22,037 nt of DNA from Mesotaenium endlicherianum (GCA_009602735.1 WELA01006786.1:720572-742608), one strand, 5' to 3'; counted from the stretch's first letter, positions 7,948 to 17,560 are shown. Notes: generated from the letters alone by a model not told the origin. Program-made: numbers and translations.

Positions 7948-9181
7948 AATAAAAACAATTGGTAAATAAAGAGGCTGACTTCGTTATCTTCAGGTTGCTC
8001 TATTTGTATTTATTCATTTCGGAAATGTTTGGGCTCACGCGACATTTCGTGCATGTACGGGCTGTCCAAATGGATCGGGTCGCGCGAGTGAGAGACTTAA
8101 ATTCATCCAACCGTCGCAATGACCTTTTTCGGTGATGGACAGTAAGTCAATACGTACTCGACGCTCGTCTGTTGAAGTCATCGTAACTCTTATAAATGAC
8201 AGGCTGCAGGTTGTGGCAAAAACTAAACTTCAGCCTTCAGCTCATAGATAGAATTGTGGACTCTACACTCTACAGGGGCTTCTCGACCACTCCCGACCCC
8301 CCTCAAATCAAGAAAGGCCAATACAAAGAGCCATTATACGTGAAAAATGATATAATATAATGTGTGTAATGAGTCAATGTCTGTTACGTGGCACTTGCTT
8401 CATTGCTTTAAAAAAAAAATGGTGCAGTCTTTTTGATTTTTGATTTTTCATGCCCACATTGAATCATGTGCATGTATTATACTTTAGGCTTCTGCACTTC
8501 AAATTTTTATGTAGCTGCTGTCATAGCGATGTTGTATGTACAAGTTGTCACCATGTTGTTACTTGTAACTTGTGTTCCACATGTTCATCTCAAACCTTTT
8601 GCAAATAGTATATTTTAGTAAGAGCCCTATCTGAGTGCACAGAGTAATATACAATTCATATTTTTACACTGTTATTCTTCCCTGAACTAGCATAGGCTAC
8701 AGCCTACGTGATGCATCTCCTACTGCATAATAAGTTATTAACAATTGGACAATGTGACTAGGAATACCATGATTATGAAATGTGCTGGAGCCTGGTAGCT
8801 TGCTTAGTAAGTTGTTAATCATTGAAGTAGCTTATTCATTGAAGTACAACAGGTTTCTTAACAAGGTGAGCAATACATATGATTACAATGCTAAGTGTGA
8901 AGTGCAGTGCATGTCATGAAGCTATGCAAGTAAATGAATGAGCCAAGAGAATGTCATTGAAATTTCAAACTTTCAGCGACAAGAGGTCTACAATGTAAAA
9001 CAATGGACAGTTTGCAAGCACCTCATTGAGTAACCAAACTTCAAGCGAGGCATACAAATTGTCAAAGAGTAAGTACTACATAATGAAAAAATGGCAAGTA
9101 AACTACTTAATCAGATATTATAGACAATATGTACACATAGTACAAGCTTCATGGAGCTCTGCTTAACATCCCGACTCCCAC
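7948..9181. other. Non-coding 3' part of hAT-1
   Basis: About 1.2 kb of AT-rich sequence lies between the transposase stop codon (9182-9184, minus strand) and the left subterminal cluster. No open frame of note is present. It probably holds the 3' untranslated region and the sequence needed for transposition. Confidence 0.55.
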
Positions 9182-10048
9182 CTACACAACATCATCCTCT
9201 GAATTTGGAGTTCCAGATTTGGATTCTTCTTCAAAGACAGGTGCAATGTGCCTGCCCGGAGTTCTCTTGACCCCACCCCTTTCCAGTCCTTCAATTAGCC
9301 TAAGGTGAGAGTGGACCTTCACCAATTTCTCAGCTCGAGACTGTTTCAACCGATTCCTTTTCTTATTGTGAATGAAATCATACTCCGACCAGTTCCTCTC
9401 ACAAGAGCTTGCTGAGGACACCAAACCAAGAACTTTAATTGCAAAAGTTTGCAATTGAGGAGTGCAGGAACCATGACTCTTCCACCAAAAGACTTCAGAC
9501 TTAGACTCTGCTTCCTTGTCTTCCTTAGGGTTGTTAAAACTGAAACCCACCCTTCCCTTATATTGCTCATACTGCTCTCGAATAATATCCTGCTCCTCAG
9601 CATCAGGGACTACCTTGTGCAAAGTAGAGTACCACCCCTTCATGACCTCCTCATTAGTATGCTGCTCATGATCTTGGAAGAGAGGGTGTAGCATGTACCC
9701 AGCTGCATGCGAAGGTGAATGGAAAAAATCCCACCTGACCTTGACAATCTCTACCAACCTGTCCAGTTGCTCCTCTTCCAGGTCTTCATCCAGCGTCTTG
9801 ATAAAATCCTGTAACTCAGCTATGGCATTGTACACCAGACCCATGTCAGGTTGGTTCCCATCAACTCCTTGGAGAAGCTTCACCAGCCTCTCGGTGATCT
9901 TCAACAGCACCTCCACTTTGTCCCAGAAGTCTTCATCACCAACTACAGCCATTGCTACAAGACAGTCTTTCTTCTGTGCAGAACAAAGGTCTCTCATATG
10001 CTCTTTCCAAGCATCCCGCAGCAACATGACCTGCAAAGCTTGCTTCAC
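9182..10048 (-). pseudogene. hAT-1 transposase, exon 4: dimerisation domain
   Basis: This 867-nt last exon is intact (288 codons plus TAG at 9182-9184). It begins VKQALQVMLLRDAWKEHM, contains the conserved RWDFFHSPSHAAGYMLHP segment, and carries the hAT C-terminal dimerisation region from about residue 585: VFWWKSHGS, LQTFAIKVLGLVSSASSCERNWS, and NRLKQSRAEKLVKVH. The Glu of SSCERNWS (about residue 624) is the expected third residue of the D-D-E triad. An acidic tail follows. It joins exon 3 at phase 0. The four exons total 2087 nt, one short of a multiple of three; with the lost base the protein would have 695 residues, a normal size for the family. As it stands the gene cannot make a full-length transposase. 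Confidence 0.93.
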
Positions 10049-11105
10049 CTGCAAGGAGCATAAGAAGCTGGACAAAGTAAATAAGTGCCAGTATAACAGC
10101 AATCAAAAGGTCCATAGCAAAACAAACAACAGTCACAAACAGCCATAGCAAACCCACTAGCAGCACTAATAAGTAGCATAGAAACAGCCTTAGCAAGGCC
10201 CAATAGCAACACTAATAACATGCACATACAACAGGCACAACAGACACTCAGAGAAGCACAAAAAAGAGCCATAACAGAGGCCCACAGAAGCACAAAAAAC
10301 AGGCATAAAAGGCCAAAAATATCACCAATAAAAGATTACAATATTGGCAGAAGAAGACCCTATATCAGCACTAATAAGAGGAAGAAAATCAAACCATTTG
10401 AAGGTCCTATAGCAACACAAAGAACAGCACAAGAAACACCATAAAAAGCCCTATAGCAGTATACAAAAGAGCAAAAAAAATAGCCATAAAAAGGGCCCAC
10501 ACAAGCATAATAAAGCCATAATAAAGCCCCACATAAGCACTAGTAACACAAGTCAACAGCCGTATTGAAGCCCCATAGAAACTCTACTAACACCCACATA
10601 AACAGCCATAAGAATGAGATATAGCAGCACTTATAAGAGGCTGAAAAACAACCAATGAAAAGCAATCTCAAAAAGGCCATAACCAGGCCCTATAGCAGCA
10701 CTCAAAACAGCAAAAAAAACAGCCATAAGAAAGCTTTATTGCAGCATGTTCATACCAAAAAAACAGCCATAAGAAAGGCCCACACAAGCACTAGTAACAA
10801 ACACATAAAAAAGCATAATAAAGCCCCATATAAGCACCAGTAACAAACACATAAACAGCCTTAAAAATGACCCATAGAAGCACTACAAAAACACAAAATA
10901 ACAATCATAAAAGAGAGTCATAGTAGCACTAACATAAGGCATGAAAACAGTCATACCACAGCCAAGAGCACAACAAAAGACAGCCATTAGAATAAACCAT
11001 AAGAATTTTCAATATCAGGAGTAAAAACAAGCCACAAAACAGCCACAACGGCACTAATAACAGAAGCCATAAAAGAAATAAAAGTACTCTGGATGAGAGC
11101 AGTAC
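10049..11105 (-). other. Transposase intron 3 with AGCCATAA-type minisatellite
   Basis: The 1057-bp intron runs from GTACTG to CTCCTTGCAG. From about 10080 to 11080 the plus strand is a degenerate repeat built on ACAGCCATAA…GCCC(C/A)ACA(T/C)AAGCACTAGTAACA, with units of roughly 50-70 bp. It is the clearest of the three intron repeats. Open frames within it are not genes. Confidence 0.75.
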
Positions 11106-11362
11106 CTCAAAAAGGCGTCCTAGCATGATGATGTTGGTCAGAAATCGAGTCCGACACCACATCTTAAGCTCCAACGATGACACTTTGCGGAAAAGTGCGA
11201 GAGGCGTGTGGTGGTTGCGGATGTACACAACCACTTTCTTACCTCTGTCCACTAAGTCCTTGATCCAGGCTTCTTTGGCCATGTTTTCCAAGAGATTATC
11301 AACACCATATGCAATGCAAGTCGTCCATGTCATGTGAGGATACTCCACTTCTATGAGTGTGC
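11106..11362 (-). pseudogene. hAT-1 transposase, exon 3: DUF659-type core
   Basis: The 257-nt exon encodes TLIEVEYPHMTWTTC, then NLLENMAKEAWIKDLVD, VVYIRNHHTPLALFRK and TRFLTNIIMLGRLFE. This order is the conserved stretch that follows the second catalytic Asp in plant DUF659 hAT transposases. The acceptor is TTATTGCAG and the donor is GAG|GTACTG. It enters with two bases of a codon and leaves at a codon boundary, matching both neighbours. No lesion is visible in this exon. Confidence 0.9.
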
Positions 11363-12234
11363 CTGCAATAAGATAATAACAACATTAATAGACCACAGTA
11401 CATATAGACAACATCATGATGCCTACCAAAGCTATCTAAAATAACGACTAAATTCAGATATAACACAACCACTACAAAACACACAACAAAAAGCAAATTG
11501 GAATAGCAAATTGTAAAGGCGTCGTGACACGCACTACAAAGCACACTAAGTACCTGATAAACACATGAGAGAGCAAGGCAAAAAACACAATGAGGGAGCA
11601 CAAATTTTTAAAACACAAACTAGCTGCAGCTTGACAATACCAGAGAGCATGCAAGTGGCAGGAAAAAAACAAACGGTAGCAGACAGCACATGTAACATGT
11701 CTCAGTCCTGACAGCACAAATATGAACATAGAAAATGACAGATGGTACAGCACACACATATACACAAGTACACAAAACAAAGTGTTTGACAGCGCACAAA
11801 ATCACATACACAAAATGATAGCACTAGCATCCAGCACAAGCTGAGAGTCTAAAGCTAAGCACACACAACACAATCAAAAAAATAGGGCACACACCAGCAG
11901 GCAGCAAGCACACCACAAAAACACAAATAACATATTGCACAGCACACACATACACAAGGTACATCCAAAAATATGTGCTACAGCACACACAATTACAAGC
12001 AGGCAGCACACACAGACTATAGTTACAGGCAGCACCAGACACCAGACAGCAAACACAGTTTGAAGCAGACAGCACACAGCAGAGTCCAAAATAAATACAA
12101 TCACTACCTACGTTCATACAAAATGACACCACGAAGCAACAATTTTAGAAAAAAATGCAGCTCTTACACATATGGCACGTACCCCGTATTTACATGGCTA
12201 AACTACATGCATAAAGGAATATTGAATGCATTAC
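11363..12234 (-). other. Transposase intron 2 with CAGCACACA-like repeats
   Basis: The 872-bp intron runs from GTAATG to TTATTGCAG. The plus strand is rich in degenerate GCAGACAGCACACA / CAGCACACACATACACAAG units, clearly different from the repeats in introns 1 and 3. Cysteine-rich open frames on the minus strand here are repeat translations. Confidence 0.7.
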
Positions 12235-13091
12235 CTGCAGCCTTGCAGACAGCAGCTGAGTCTGTGCAGATTTGGAAATGTTGTCGGCTCCAAGTTGGTC
12301 AATGACCTCTCGGAACAAGCCCGGAAAATACGCCGCACTCTTTGTCATATTCTCCGTGTTGACCGCCTTCAAGAAGACCTTGCCCTCAGGAGAAGCAGCC
12401 ATGAAGTTGATGAGGGGTCTCTTCGTGTGGTCCTTCTACCCATCCAATGTCACCGTGAAGTTGTTGATTCCAGCCCTCTCGATGAATTGCGCCACTTGCT
12501 TATCTGTAACAGCAGCTTCTTTGTCTAGTAAAACAATTCTCAAGCGGTCAACTTTAGGAGGCATGTACCCAGAACCAGCCTTAACAACAGCTCTGAATGC
12601 TTCTGAATACGATAAGCTATTGGCAACATCGAACGCCAATGCATTATCATAAAAAAATCTAGCTATGGCCTGATCAGCAAATTCTCTATGGGTAATATTA
12701 AAAGCGGCCTCTAAGGTAGTCTGACTCCCACCCTGACTCAATGGTCCAGAAGCAGTAGCAACATCAAGCATAGCAGATTTGTGGCGCAACATCCTGATGT
12801 AGGCCCACTCATCTGTAATCTTCTGCTTCTGGATCCTCTTCACATCATCTTCATGCACCACCCTCGCCATGTGCTCGGCGACATCTGCATCCACCTTGGG
12901 ACATATAGCAATTCCTCGACCCCTAGTTTGAGACAAGTGCAAGCGGATTCTAGTGCATGCTTTCGACGTCTCGAAATCACAGAACTTGCACTTGACTCTG
13001 CCTTGCTTGGAACCCTTTGAGTCGGGTACAAGGGTTACATACTGCCACTCAGAGCGTTCTCCATTGAAGGACGCAGCTGCAGATTGTTCAC
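12235..13091 (-). pseudogene. hAT-1 transposase, exon 2: BED finger and catalytic core, with two lesions
   Basis: This 857-nt exon encodes a BED-type zinc finger (C70-x2-C73, H87, C99) that should bind the transposon ends. The RNase H-like core follows. The first catalytic Asp (about residue 252) lies in VTLDG; the next codon, Trp in the family, is TAG at 12436-12438. After the stop the frame continues through NFMAASPEGKVFLKAV, typical of DUF659. Near 12274-12279 one base is missing; past that point the frame encodes CTDSAAVCKAAG with the second catalytic Asp (about residue 313). The exon length is one base short of the value its boundary phases require, which independently supports a 1-nt deletion. 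The donor is CAG|GTAATG. Confidence 0.9.
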
Positions 13092-13934
13092 CTGAAAAAA
13101 TTGCATACACAAAATTTGATAAGCATGATGAATGTGACTCAAATAAAGCTGACAGCACACCAAAGAGCACCTGCCAGACACAGCAGAGCAGACAAAAAAA
13201 TGACCTCACGCACATACTGCAGATTGTACCAGACGGTAGCAATTTGCACAGGAGTCTTTATAAGTAGCAGAAATAGAGCAATAGACAAAAATAGCAGCCA
13301 ATAGAAGACAAAACAGAGCGTAGCAGACGAAAGAGCATAGCAGTCAATAGAGAAAAGTTGTAAAAACAGCTAAGAATGACAACGGAGCATACAGCTAACA
13401 ATAGAGCATAGCAGACAAAATAGCAAAAAATAGAGCACACAACAGAGCAGACACAAAAATAACATCAACTACATAAGTGCATGGTACCACATTGTAGCAG
13501 ATTAAAAAGCATTCTAAATTGCGAATACAGAGCAATATACAAAATAGCACACAAAATAGAGCAAGATTACATTAGAGGATAGTTGCAAGAACATCGAAGA
13601 ATAATAATCGAGCAAACAGCTAACACTAGAGCAGATAAAACAGCAGACAAGATAGCAAACAACAGTGTATTGCACAAAATCACTAACACCTAATAGAGCA
13701 GGTTACGGAAGTGGAGTAAACATCCACAAAAAAGAAGTGCTGAAGCACATGGAAACAAACATGTAGGGTCTACCGGCAAAACAACTAGCAGCCACACTCA
13801 AATCAAAAAGCAGACAGCAGGCAGGGCAGACTGACAAAGCAGACAGCATCACTGGATTATCCCACTTGGTGTCGAAGAGATCCTAATCACCTCCCATAGA
13901 AAACACAAAGAATAGCACATTTGGTACAGCTTAC
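13092..13934 (-). other. Transposase intron 1 with AGCAGACAAAATAGAGCA-like repeats
   Basis: The 843-bp intron has a GTAAGC donor and a TTTTTTCAG acceptor. On the plus strand most of it is a degenerate A-rich repeat of the type AGCAGACAAAATAGCA…AATAGAGCA, so the transcript sense is T-rich. No gene is supported inside it. Confidence 0.7.
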
Positions 13935-14040
13935 GTTTACGTTTGGAGTTACGGACATCTCTCGCACTTGAAGCCTCCTCCACTGGTTGTTCTTCATCGT
14001 CCATGGAGTCGTCAAAGTCAAAGATTTTTGGATCACCCAT
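13935..14040 (-). pseudogene. hAT-1 transposase, exon 1
   Basis: The ATG at 14040 starts an acidic leader (MGDPKIFDFDDSMDDEEQ) that turns basic at its end (NSKRK), possibly a nuclear localisation signal. The exon is 106 nt, 35 codons plus one base, and ends at a GTAAGC donor (first intron base 13934). Exon 2 begins with two bases of a codon, so phase agrees. A second GTAAAC six bases upstream would keep the same phase. This is the start I choose because it is the first ATG joining in frame to the BED finger. The gene is classed as a pseudogene because of lesions in exon 2. Confidence 0.8.
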
Positions 14041-14497
14041 ATTCGCCCTAACTTAACACCACACACTAAGCACTTGAAATGAACTGGACAATGGCAGTTG
14101 TAGAGGCGAGAAGTAGATCATTAAATGCCTGCGCATCGTACTTGTAGTCTCGGAGAGTTCGGGTGTATCATTGCAGTAACCAATTGCTTTGGTGGGTAAA
14201 GTTTGAGGTTTAGCTAATCTGGCACGACAATGCAACTGAAATCTACAATCTTAATGAGATCCTATTTGACACCTGTACGCGCTGGAACAAGATTTTGCCT
14301 CACCCAAGACTTCCCGCATAATCTACGATGACTGGACCTATCATCACCTTTTTTTCGGTCACTTTGTCAGTTTCTTGTCCACCGCATGCGCGATCGGTTT
14401 ATTGGTCGGTTTTTACGCCGACACGTATTTAGCAAGGTATACGGCCATAATTGACGAAATACGTGCGTACGTATTCGTAATTCGTATAAGACCGAAA
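14041..14497 (-). promoter_or_regulatory. 5' region of hAT-1, presumed transposase promoter
   Basis: About 460 bp lie between the transposase ATG and the right end of the element. No convincing TATA box was found. The outer 80 bp hold the subterminal CGTATT cluster, so promoter and transposase-binding region may overlap, as in other hAT elements. Confidence 0.4.
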
Positions 14498-14503
14498 CGT
14501 ATT
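14420..14503. repeat. Right subterminal CGTATT/AATACG cluster of hAT-1
   Basis: ACGTATTTA, GTATACGG, AATACGTGCGTACGTATT, TCGTATAAG and ACGTATTCC follow one another. The shared core with the left cluster is ACGTAT or its complement. Confidence 0.55.
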
Positions 14504-14514
14504 CCATAACTAGA
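14498..14514 (-). repeat. Right terminal inverted repeat of hAT-1
   Basis: Reverse complement is TCTAGTTATGGAATACG. Confidence 0.85.
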
Positions 14515-14522
14515 ATTAAAAT
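14515..14522. repeat. Right 8-bp target-site duplication of hAT-1
   Basis: ATTAAAAT, identical to 7860-7867. Confidence 0.93.
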
Positions 14523-14559
14523 AAAACCAAACTAATACATTATAACTCGAATCTCTACA
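14523..14559. mobile_element. Solo LTR A, right segment
   Basis: The sequence after the right target duplication of hAT-1 resumes the LTR exactly where 7867 left off (CAAACTAAT…ACTC…CTACA) and ends in CTCTACA, matching the end of LTR B. The following CCCTC (14560-14564) duplicates 7400-7404. Confidence 0.9.
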
Positions 14560-14564
14560 CCCTC
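14560..14564. repeat. 5-bp target-site duplication of solo LTR A (right copy)
   Basis: CCCTC, identical to 7400-7404. Confidence 0.88.
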
Positions 14565-14862
14565 CTACAGGCTCAACAACTCTCATGTCCCAAACGCGGA
14601 TCTATCAAACAGGCTTGTGGAAGTGGAGAGTGATGAGACCCAGTCCCGGCACATAGCACGGTAGGTCGAGCACAAATATACAGATATGCAAGAAAATGTC
14701 AATAAGAGCGTTCAAAAGAAAAAACCTATCATCAGGGAACACAAAGACCGGAACTAGATTGAAGGTGTCACCAATTCCAGGGGCTCCGGCTGTATTGTAT
14801 GCTCCCTTTGCGTGCCTAATTTAGATTGAAGGCTCCAAGACGTGAAAGGTGACAGTGAGCAC
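14565..14862. other. Host sequence between solo LTR A and the MYND gene exons
   Basis: Non-repetitive sequence with no independent gene. It follows the GTGCTC splice donor of the exon ending at 14863 (minus strand), so it is read as intron of the MYND gene; the LTR A/hAT-1 insertion sits in this intron. Confidence 0.5.
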
Positions 14863-15000
14863 CTGCCGACGGCGAGCTCCACAGACCAGGCGGCGTCCTT
14901 GTAGAAATCTTCCTCCTCCAGCTGCAGCTCGCGAACGTGCACTTGGCCCTGGGCCCCCGGTGGGAAGCTGACGACACCTGTGTAGCAGTCCACGTACTCG
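14863..15000 (-). pseudogene. MYND/DUF4470-like gene, exon encoding a short strand-rich segment
   Basis: A 138-nt exon lies between a strong acceptor (ACTTCTTTCAG, exon begins 15000) and a donor (GGCAG|GTGCTC, intron begins 14862). It encodes EYVDCYTGVVSFPPGAQGQV and then HVRELQLEEEDFYKDAAWS. The open frame continues past the donor to 14754 but loses coding character. The product is not recognised on its own. Its strand, and its place between the core exons and the MYND-encoding part, make it an internal exon of the same gene. Confidence 0.55.
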
Positions 15001-15125
15001 CTGAAAGAAGTGATGCTGAGAGCTGGCGCAGGCTGCCTGCTCTGGAGCTGCTGCCAGCAGTGTACCCCCTATTGTCTCCGCTTTTACGCTCAAGAGTCAC
15101 AGCTTCCTTGCCTGCACCAGCTTTA

Positions 15126-15481
15126 TCAAGCCTGCCGTCCGAGGAGACCCCAGGAATGAACCACTGTCTCAAATGCTGAGAGCAGGGCGGAATTGCCCAC
15201 TATAGTGCCCATAACTACCGTGGCCAGCGCAACTGCGGGCAACCTTTCTGGCAACCCGTGGCCAGTTGGCAGCGGAAAAATAAGGCACTTGTCGTCCCAC
15301 GTGACACTGAAATTGTCAATGATGTGCACAGTTGCCTTATCCAGAAAGGAAGCTACAGGAAGGAGAAGCAAGCCGTTGTCATTTTCCGTAAGCTGAACCT
15401 TTAGCAGAGGAGGGAGGAGCTCAGGAAATATTCTTAGAAAAGTCGCACTTTCCAAGACTACAAGGCAAAGCCTTAGGTGGC
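15126..15481 (-). pseudogene. MYND/DUF4470-like gene, central exon
   Basis: The frame encodes HLRLCLVVLESATFLRIFPE, LTENDNGLLLLPVASFLDKA, NFSVTWDDKCLIFPLPTGHG and ALATVVMGTIVGNSALLSAF, an even mix of hydrophobic and polar residues typical of a folded protein. It ends at a TGA (15126-15128). A possible acceptor (CCCGACAG, exon begins 15481) pairs in phase with a GGAG|GTACCG donor at 15537/15536, which would make a 55-nt intron; this pairing is tentative. No domain is recognised. Exons on both sides are on the same strand. Confidence 0.5.
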
Positions 15482-15557
15482 CTGTCGGGTGTAAGGATAA
15501 TCCAAAAGTGTTGAAATTGTTGCTCAAGCTCGGTACCTCCCCAAACTTTCTTAAGTA

Positions 15558-16335
15558 TTATGTGATAAGGGAGGCAGTCAAGCTCGGGGAAGGTGCAGGA
15601 AGCAGCCAACTGTCCCAAGCTCGGGAAGCACCGACCTCAGCGGAAGCCAAGAATTTGAGCATCGCTTGCCAACCATGGCTGAAGAGCTTCTGGGAGCTCT
15701 GGGTCCTGGAAGAGAGGAGGTGCGGAAAGACGGCTGAACCAGAAGGGCAGCGGTACAGCACGCTCTCAGACAACAAAGGGCACACCCTGAGGAGCAGAAC
15801 GACAAGCGTGAGGGGCGTAACTGCTTCCGACGCGAACCCGGCTTCTTCAGGAAATAACTTCAAGCAGACTCTACAGAGGGTGCTCAAAGCCTCTGTGATG
15901 TCGTAGCGTCTGCAGTCTGTCTCTCCACTTCTCGAAAATGCAGCAACAGCAACAGATTTGCCACTGCTGGCGCCCAGAGCCAGAAGAGTGAGGAGCGTCA
16001 GCTGCCCTGTGGCAGGGTCGCCAAGAAAGCCCCTATCACAGGCTACAGTCCCCACTTGCCCCCCACTAGCACTGCGGCTCCTGGTGTTGCCGCTGCCGCT
16101 AGGTGACGCACACCTAACGGAAGAGGGAGCCCACTCAAGGAGGGCTTCCAAGGAGGAGTCAGACACCTTCTTCCCCACGCTCAAAACATTTTGCTTTGGC
16201 AGATAGGAGGTGTGGAACAGCAGGTCGGTGCAGAGGCGCAGGCCCAGCAGCAAGGGCAGCAGCCGTGCGTCGAACCCCAGGCCCTTAGTCACATAGACAC
16301 TCAAAGTGGGCGCGTGTGTGGACCACATACTTGTG
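15558..16335 (-). pseudogene. MYND/DUF4470-like gene, exon after the LNLLL motif
   Basis: The exon starts at 16335 after a GCTGACTAG acceptor and joins the previous exon in phase (two bases plus one). It reads TSMWSTHAPTLSVYVTKGLG, RLLPLLLGLRLCTDLLFHTS, a Ser/Gly-rich linker, then ITEALSTLCRVCLKLFPEEA. The frame ends at TAA 15558-15560. An overlapping frame (15618-15421: FPELDCLPYHIILKKVWGGT) looks equally coding at the end, so either a frame change or an unresolved intron lies near 15600. The position after a LADTVGLLNLLL motif agrees with what I recall of MYND/DUF4470 proteins, but that family link is from memory. Confidence 0.55.
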
Positions 16336-16622
16336 CTAGTCAGCAGGCGGGCGTGCGCATGCCTGCACACTGAAGCACCACCCACATGTTGGATAGACAC
16401 AAGAAGAATCAACATACTCATTCACCTCGGAACCTTCTGAAATGTGAGCTATCTGCACTTTTGAAATTTGGAGTGCAACTTGAGTAGCCAGGTGTCCATC
16501 AGCAAAGTGTTTTAAAGCGGGCTTGGAAGTAACAAAGGCAGCACCCTTCCCCTTATTCTTTTGCCTTGCTGGCAACAAACATTCTAGACACAAGCACGCA
16601 GGAGACCGACGAGGTCACTCAC
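16336..16622 (-). other. Intron of the MYND/DUF4470-like gene (287 bp)
   Basis: Consensus donor GTGAGT (first base 16622) and acceptor CTAG (16337-16336). Removing it joins the two flanking frames in phase and bypasses the TGA at 16619-16621. Confidence 0.6.
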
Positions 16623-16961
16623 TGCTTGAGCAGTGGCGCGCAGCACAGCAGCAAATTGAGCAGCCCCACGGTGTCTGCTAAGGAGGACGTCTCGATGGCG
16701 TCAAACCGGTAGCTGCCGTCCGCGTTTCCGTAGTGCAACTCCACCTCCCTTTCTCCGACCTCCTCAAGGGCAAAACCAGCAATTTCATTGACCGGTGTAC
16801 TTGTGGCGGGCTCCCGCTTCGAGCAGTCCACAGGCGTGGGGTAGAGTGTGTAAAGGCACAGTTGCAGCGTGTCCCCGCCCCACAGGGTCACCTTCACACG
16901 CCCCGCTCGCGTCCACTTTTGGAATCCTAGAACCCAGTCCTTCAGCATGTTCCGGCAGCAC
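16623..16961 (-). pseudogene. MYND/DUF4470-like gene, exon with the TSSLADTVGLLNLLL motif
   Basis: A 339-nt exon with acceptor CCTACACAG and donor CA|GTGAGT. It encodes CCRNMLKDWVLGFQKW, VKVTLWGGDTLQLCLYTLYP and, at its end, FDAIETSSLADTVGLLNLLL followed by CCAPLLK. In MYND-domain proteins with an N-terminal DUF4470 domain I recall a closely similar block: a Trp-rich helix, a GDAL-x-LC segment, and an I-T-S-N-L-x-D-x-x-G-x-LNLL motif. The exon itself shows no lesion. Function is unknown; such proteins are thought to be assembly or interaction factors, which I cannot test here. Confidence 0.65.
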
Positions 16962-17053
16962 CTGTGTAGGAATTTGGTTTCATTGCAGCTGCCGGGGGGG
17001 CGTGAGCTTTGGGCTGCTAGGCGATGTGGTGGGTTCCCCTTTCTGGATGGTAC
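16962..17053 (-). other. Intron of the MYND/DUF4470-like gene (92 bp)
   Basis: Donor AA|GTACCA (first base 17053), acceptor ACACAG (16963-16962). It joins the flanking frames in phase (two bases plus one). The donor is weak, so the exact site is less certain. Confidence 0.5.
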
Positions 17054-17560
17054 TTGGCACGGAGAGAAAAGTATGCGTAGAAAAGACAATTGCCATAGTG
17101 CTCGCGCCACTGCTTGGTCTCCAGGTCCATCAGAGTCACGTTTGCAAAAAGGGCCTCGCTTGCGGTCATGTATGACAAGTTTGCCATCTGCCTTGACAGC
17201 CCCGCGCAATACCACCTCTCTCCCTCCTTCTAATAGGCCCGCTGGTGTGCTTCGCTTACGCTCCCAGCCCCATCCATGAAGCTGCGCACGAGAACTGGTA
17301 TGCTCAGGCGTCTAATGAAGTCGTTCACATCCTCTGCGGATGCCTCATTGGAGGACATGCCAGGCATCACTCTGCCAGCCTCCCTAGCAGCATCCGCTCC
17401 CTCACAACTGCTTTCTTGAGGGCGTCTTTGCGAGATTCTGCGGCATCCAGGCCAGACACCTCAAGCTCAATCTCCTGCCATTCCGCAATGATCCTGGCAA
17501 TGCGCCTCCCGTCGGAAGCATCGAGCACGTTGACAACATCAAGGATGCAGATTAAGAAAA
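17054..17560 (-). pseudogene. MYND/DUF4470-like gene, earliest recognisable exon(s), with a stop and a frame change
   Basis: The first frame (17560-17370) encodes DVVNVLDASDGRRIARIIAE, WQEIELEVSGLDAAESRKDA and ends at TGA 17369-17367. A second frame continues at once: MPGMSSNEASAEDVNDFIRR, then LANLSYM-like text and ETKQWREHYGNCLFYAYFSL. The switch near 17370 needs a 1-nt deletion, a 2-nt insertion or an unseen intron. In the second frame a TAG sits at 17232-17230 between RAY and KEGERWYCAG. The NVLDASDGRRIAR stretch resembles the DUF4470 segment in which an aspartate-rich turn precedes an Ala-Arg helix, as I remember it. The gene start is not in sight: upstream lies solo LTR B. Confidence 0.6.

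Larger units (their letters stand above)
7868..14514 (-). mobile_element. hAT transposon (hAT-1), 6.6 kb, nested in solo LTR A
   Basis: The element carries a BED/DUF659-type hAT transposase gene on the minus strand. The ends are 17-bp imperfect inverted repeats (CCAAGTTATGGGATACG at 7868-7884; TCTAGTTATGGAATACG reading inward from 14514), 14 of 17 matching. It is flanked by a perfect 8-bp duplication, ATTAAAAT, at 7860-7867 and 14515-14522. Solo LTR B carries the same region uninterrupted, with a single ATTAAAAT near 18391, so the boundaries are confirmed by an empty site. The termini do not match the YARNG consensus well, which is a small oddity. The element must be younger than the LTR it interrupts. 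Confidence 0.95.

Noticed and set aside
10080..11080. CRISPR-like array
   Set aside because: Units vary in length and sequence, there are no uniform spacers, and the array lies in a eukaryotic transposase intron.
11299..12132. Cys/Leu-rich minus-strand open frames that look like membrane proteins
   Set aside because: They lie in transposase intron 2 and are translations of the CA-rich repeat, with several frames open at once.
16795..17279. Plus-strand open frames of 126 and 136 codons
   Set aside because: They are antisense to the MYND/DUF4470-like exons, whose spliced minus-strand frames show conserved-looking motifs and consistent splice sites.
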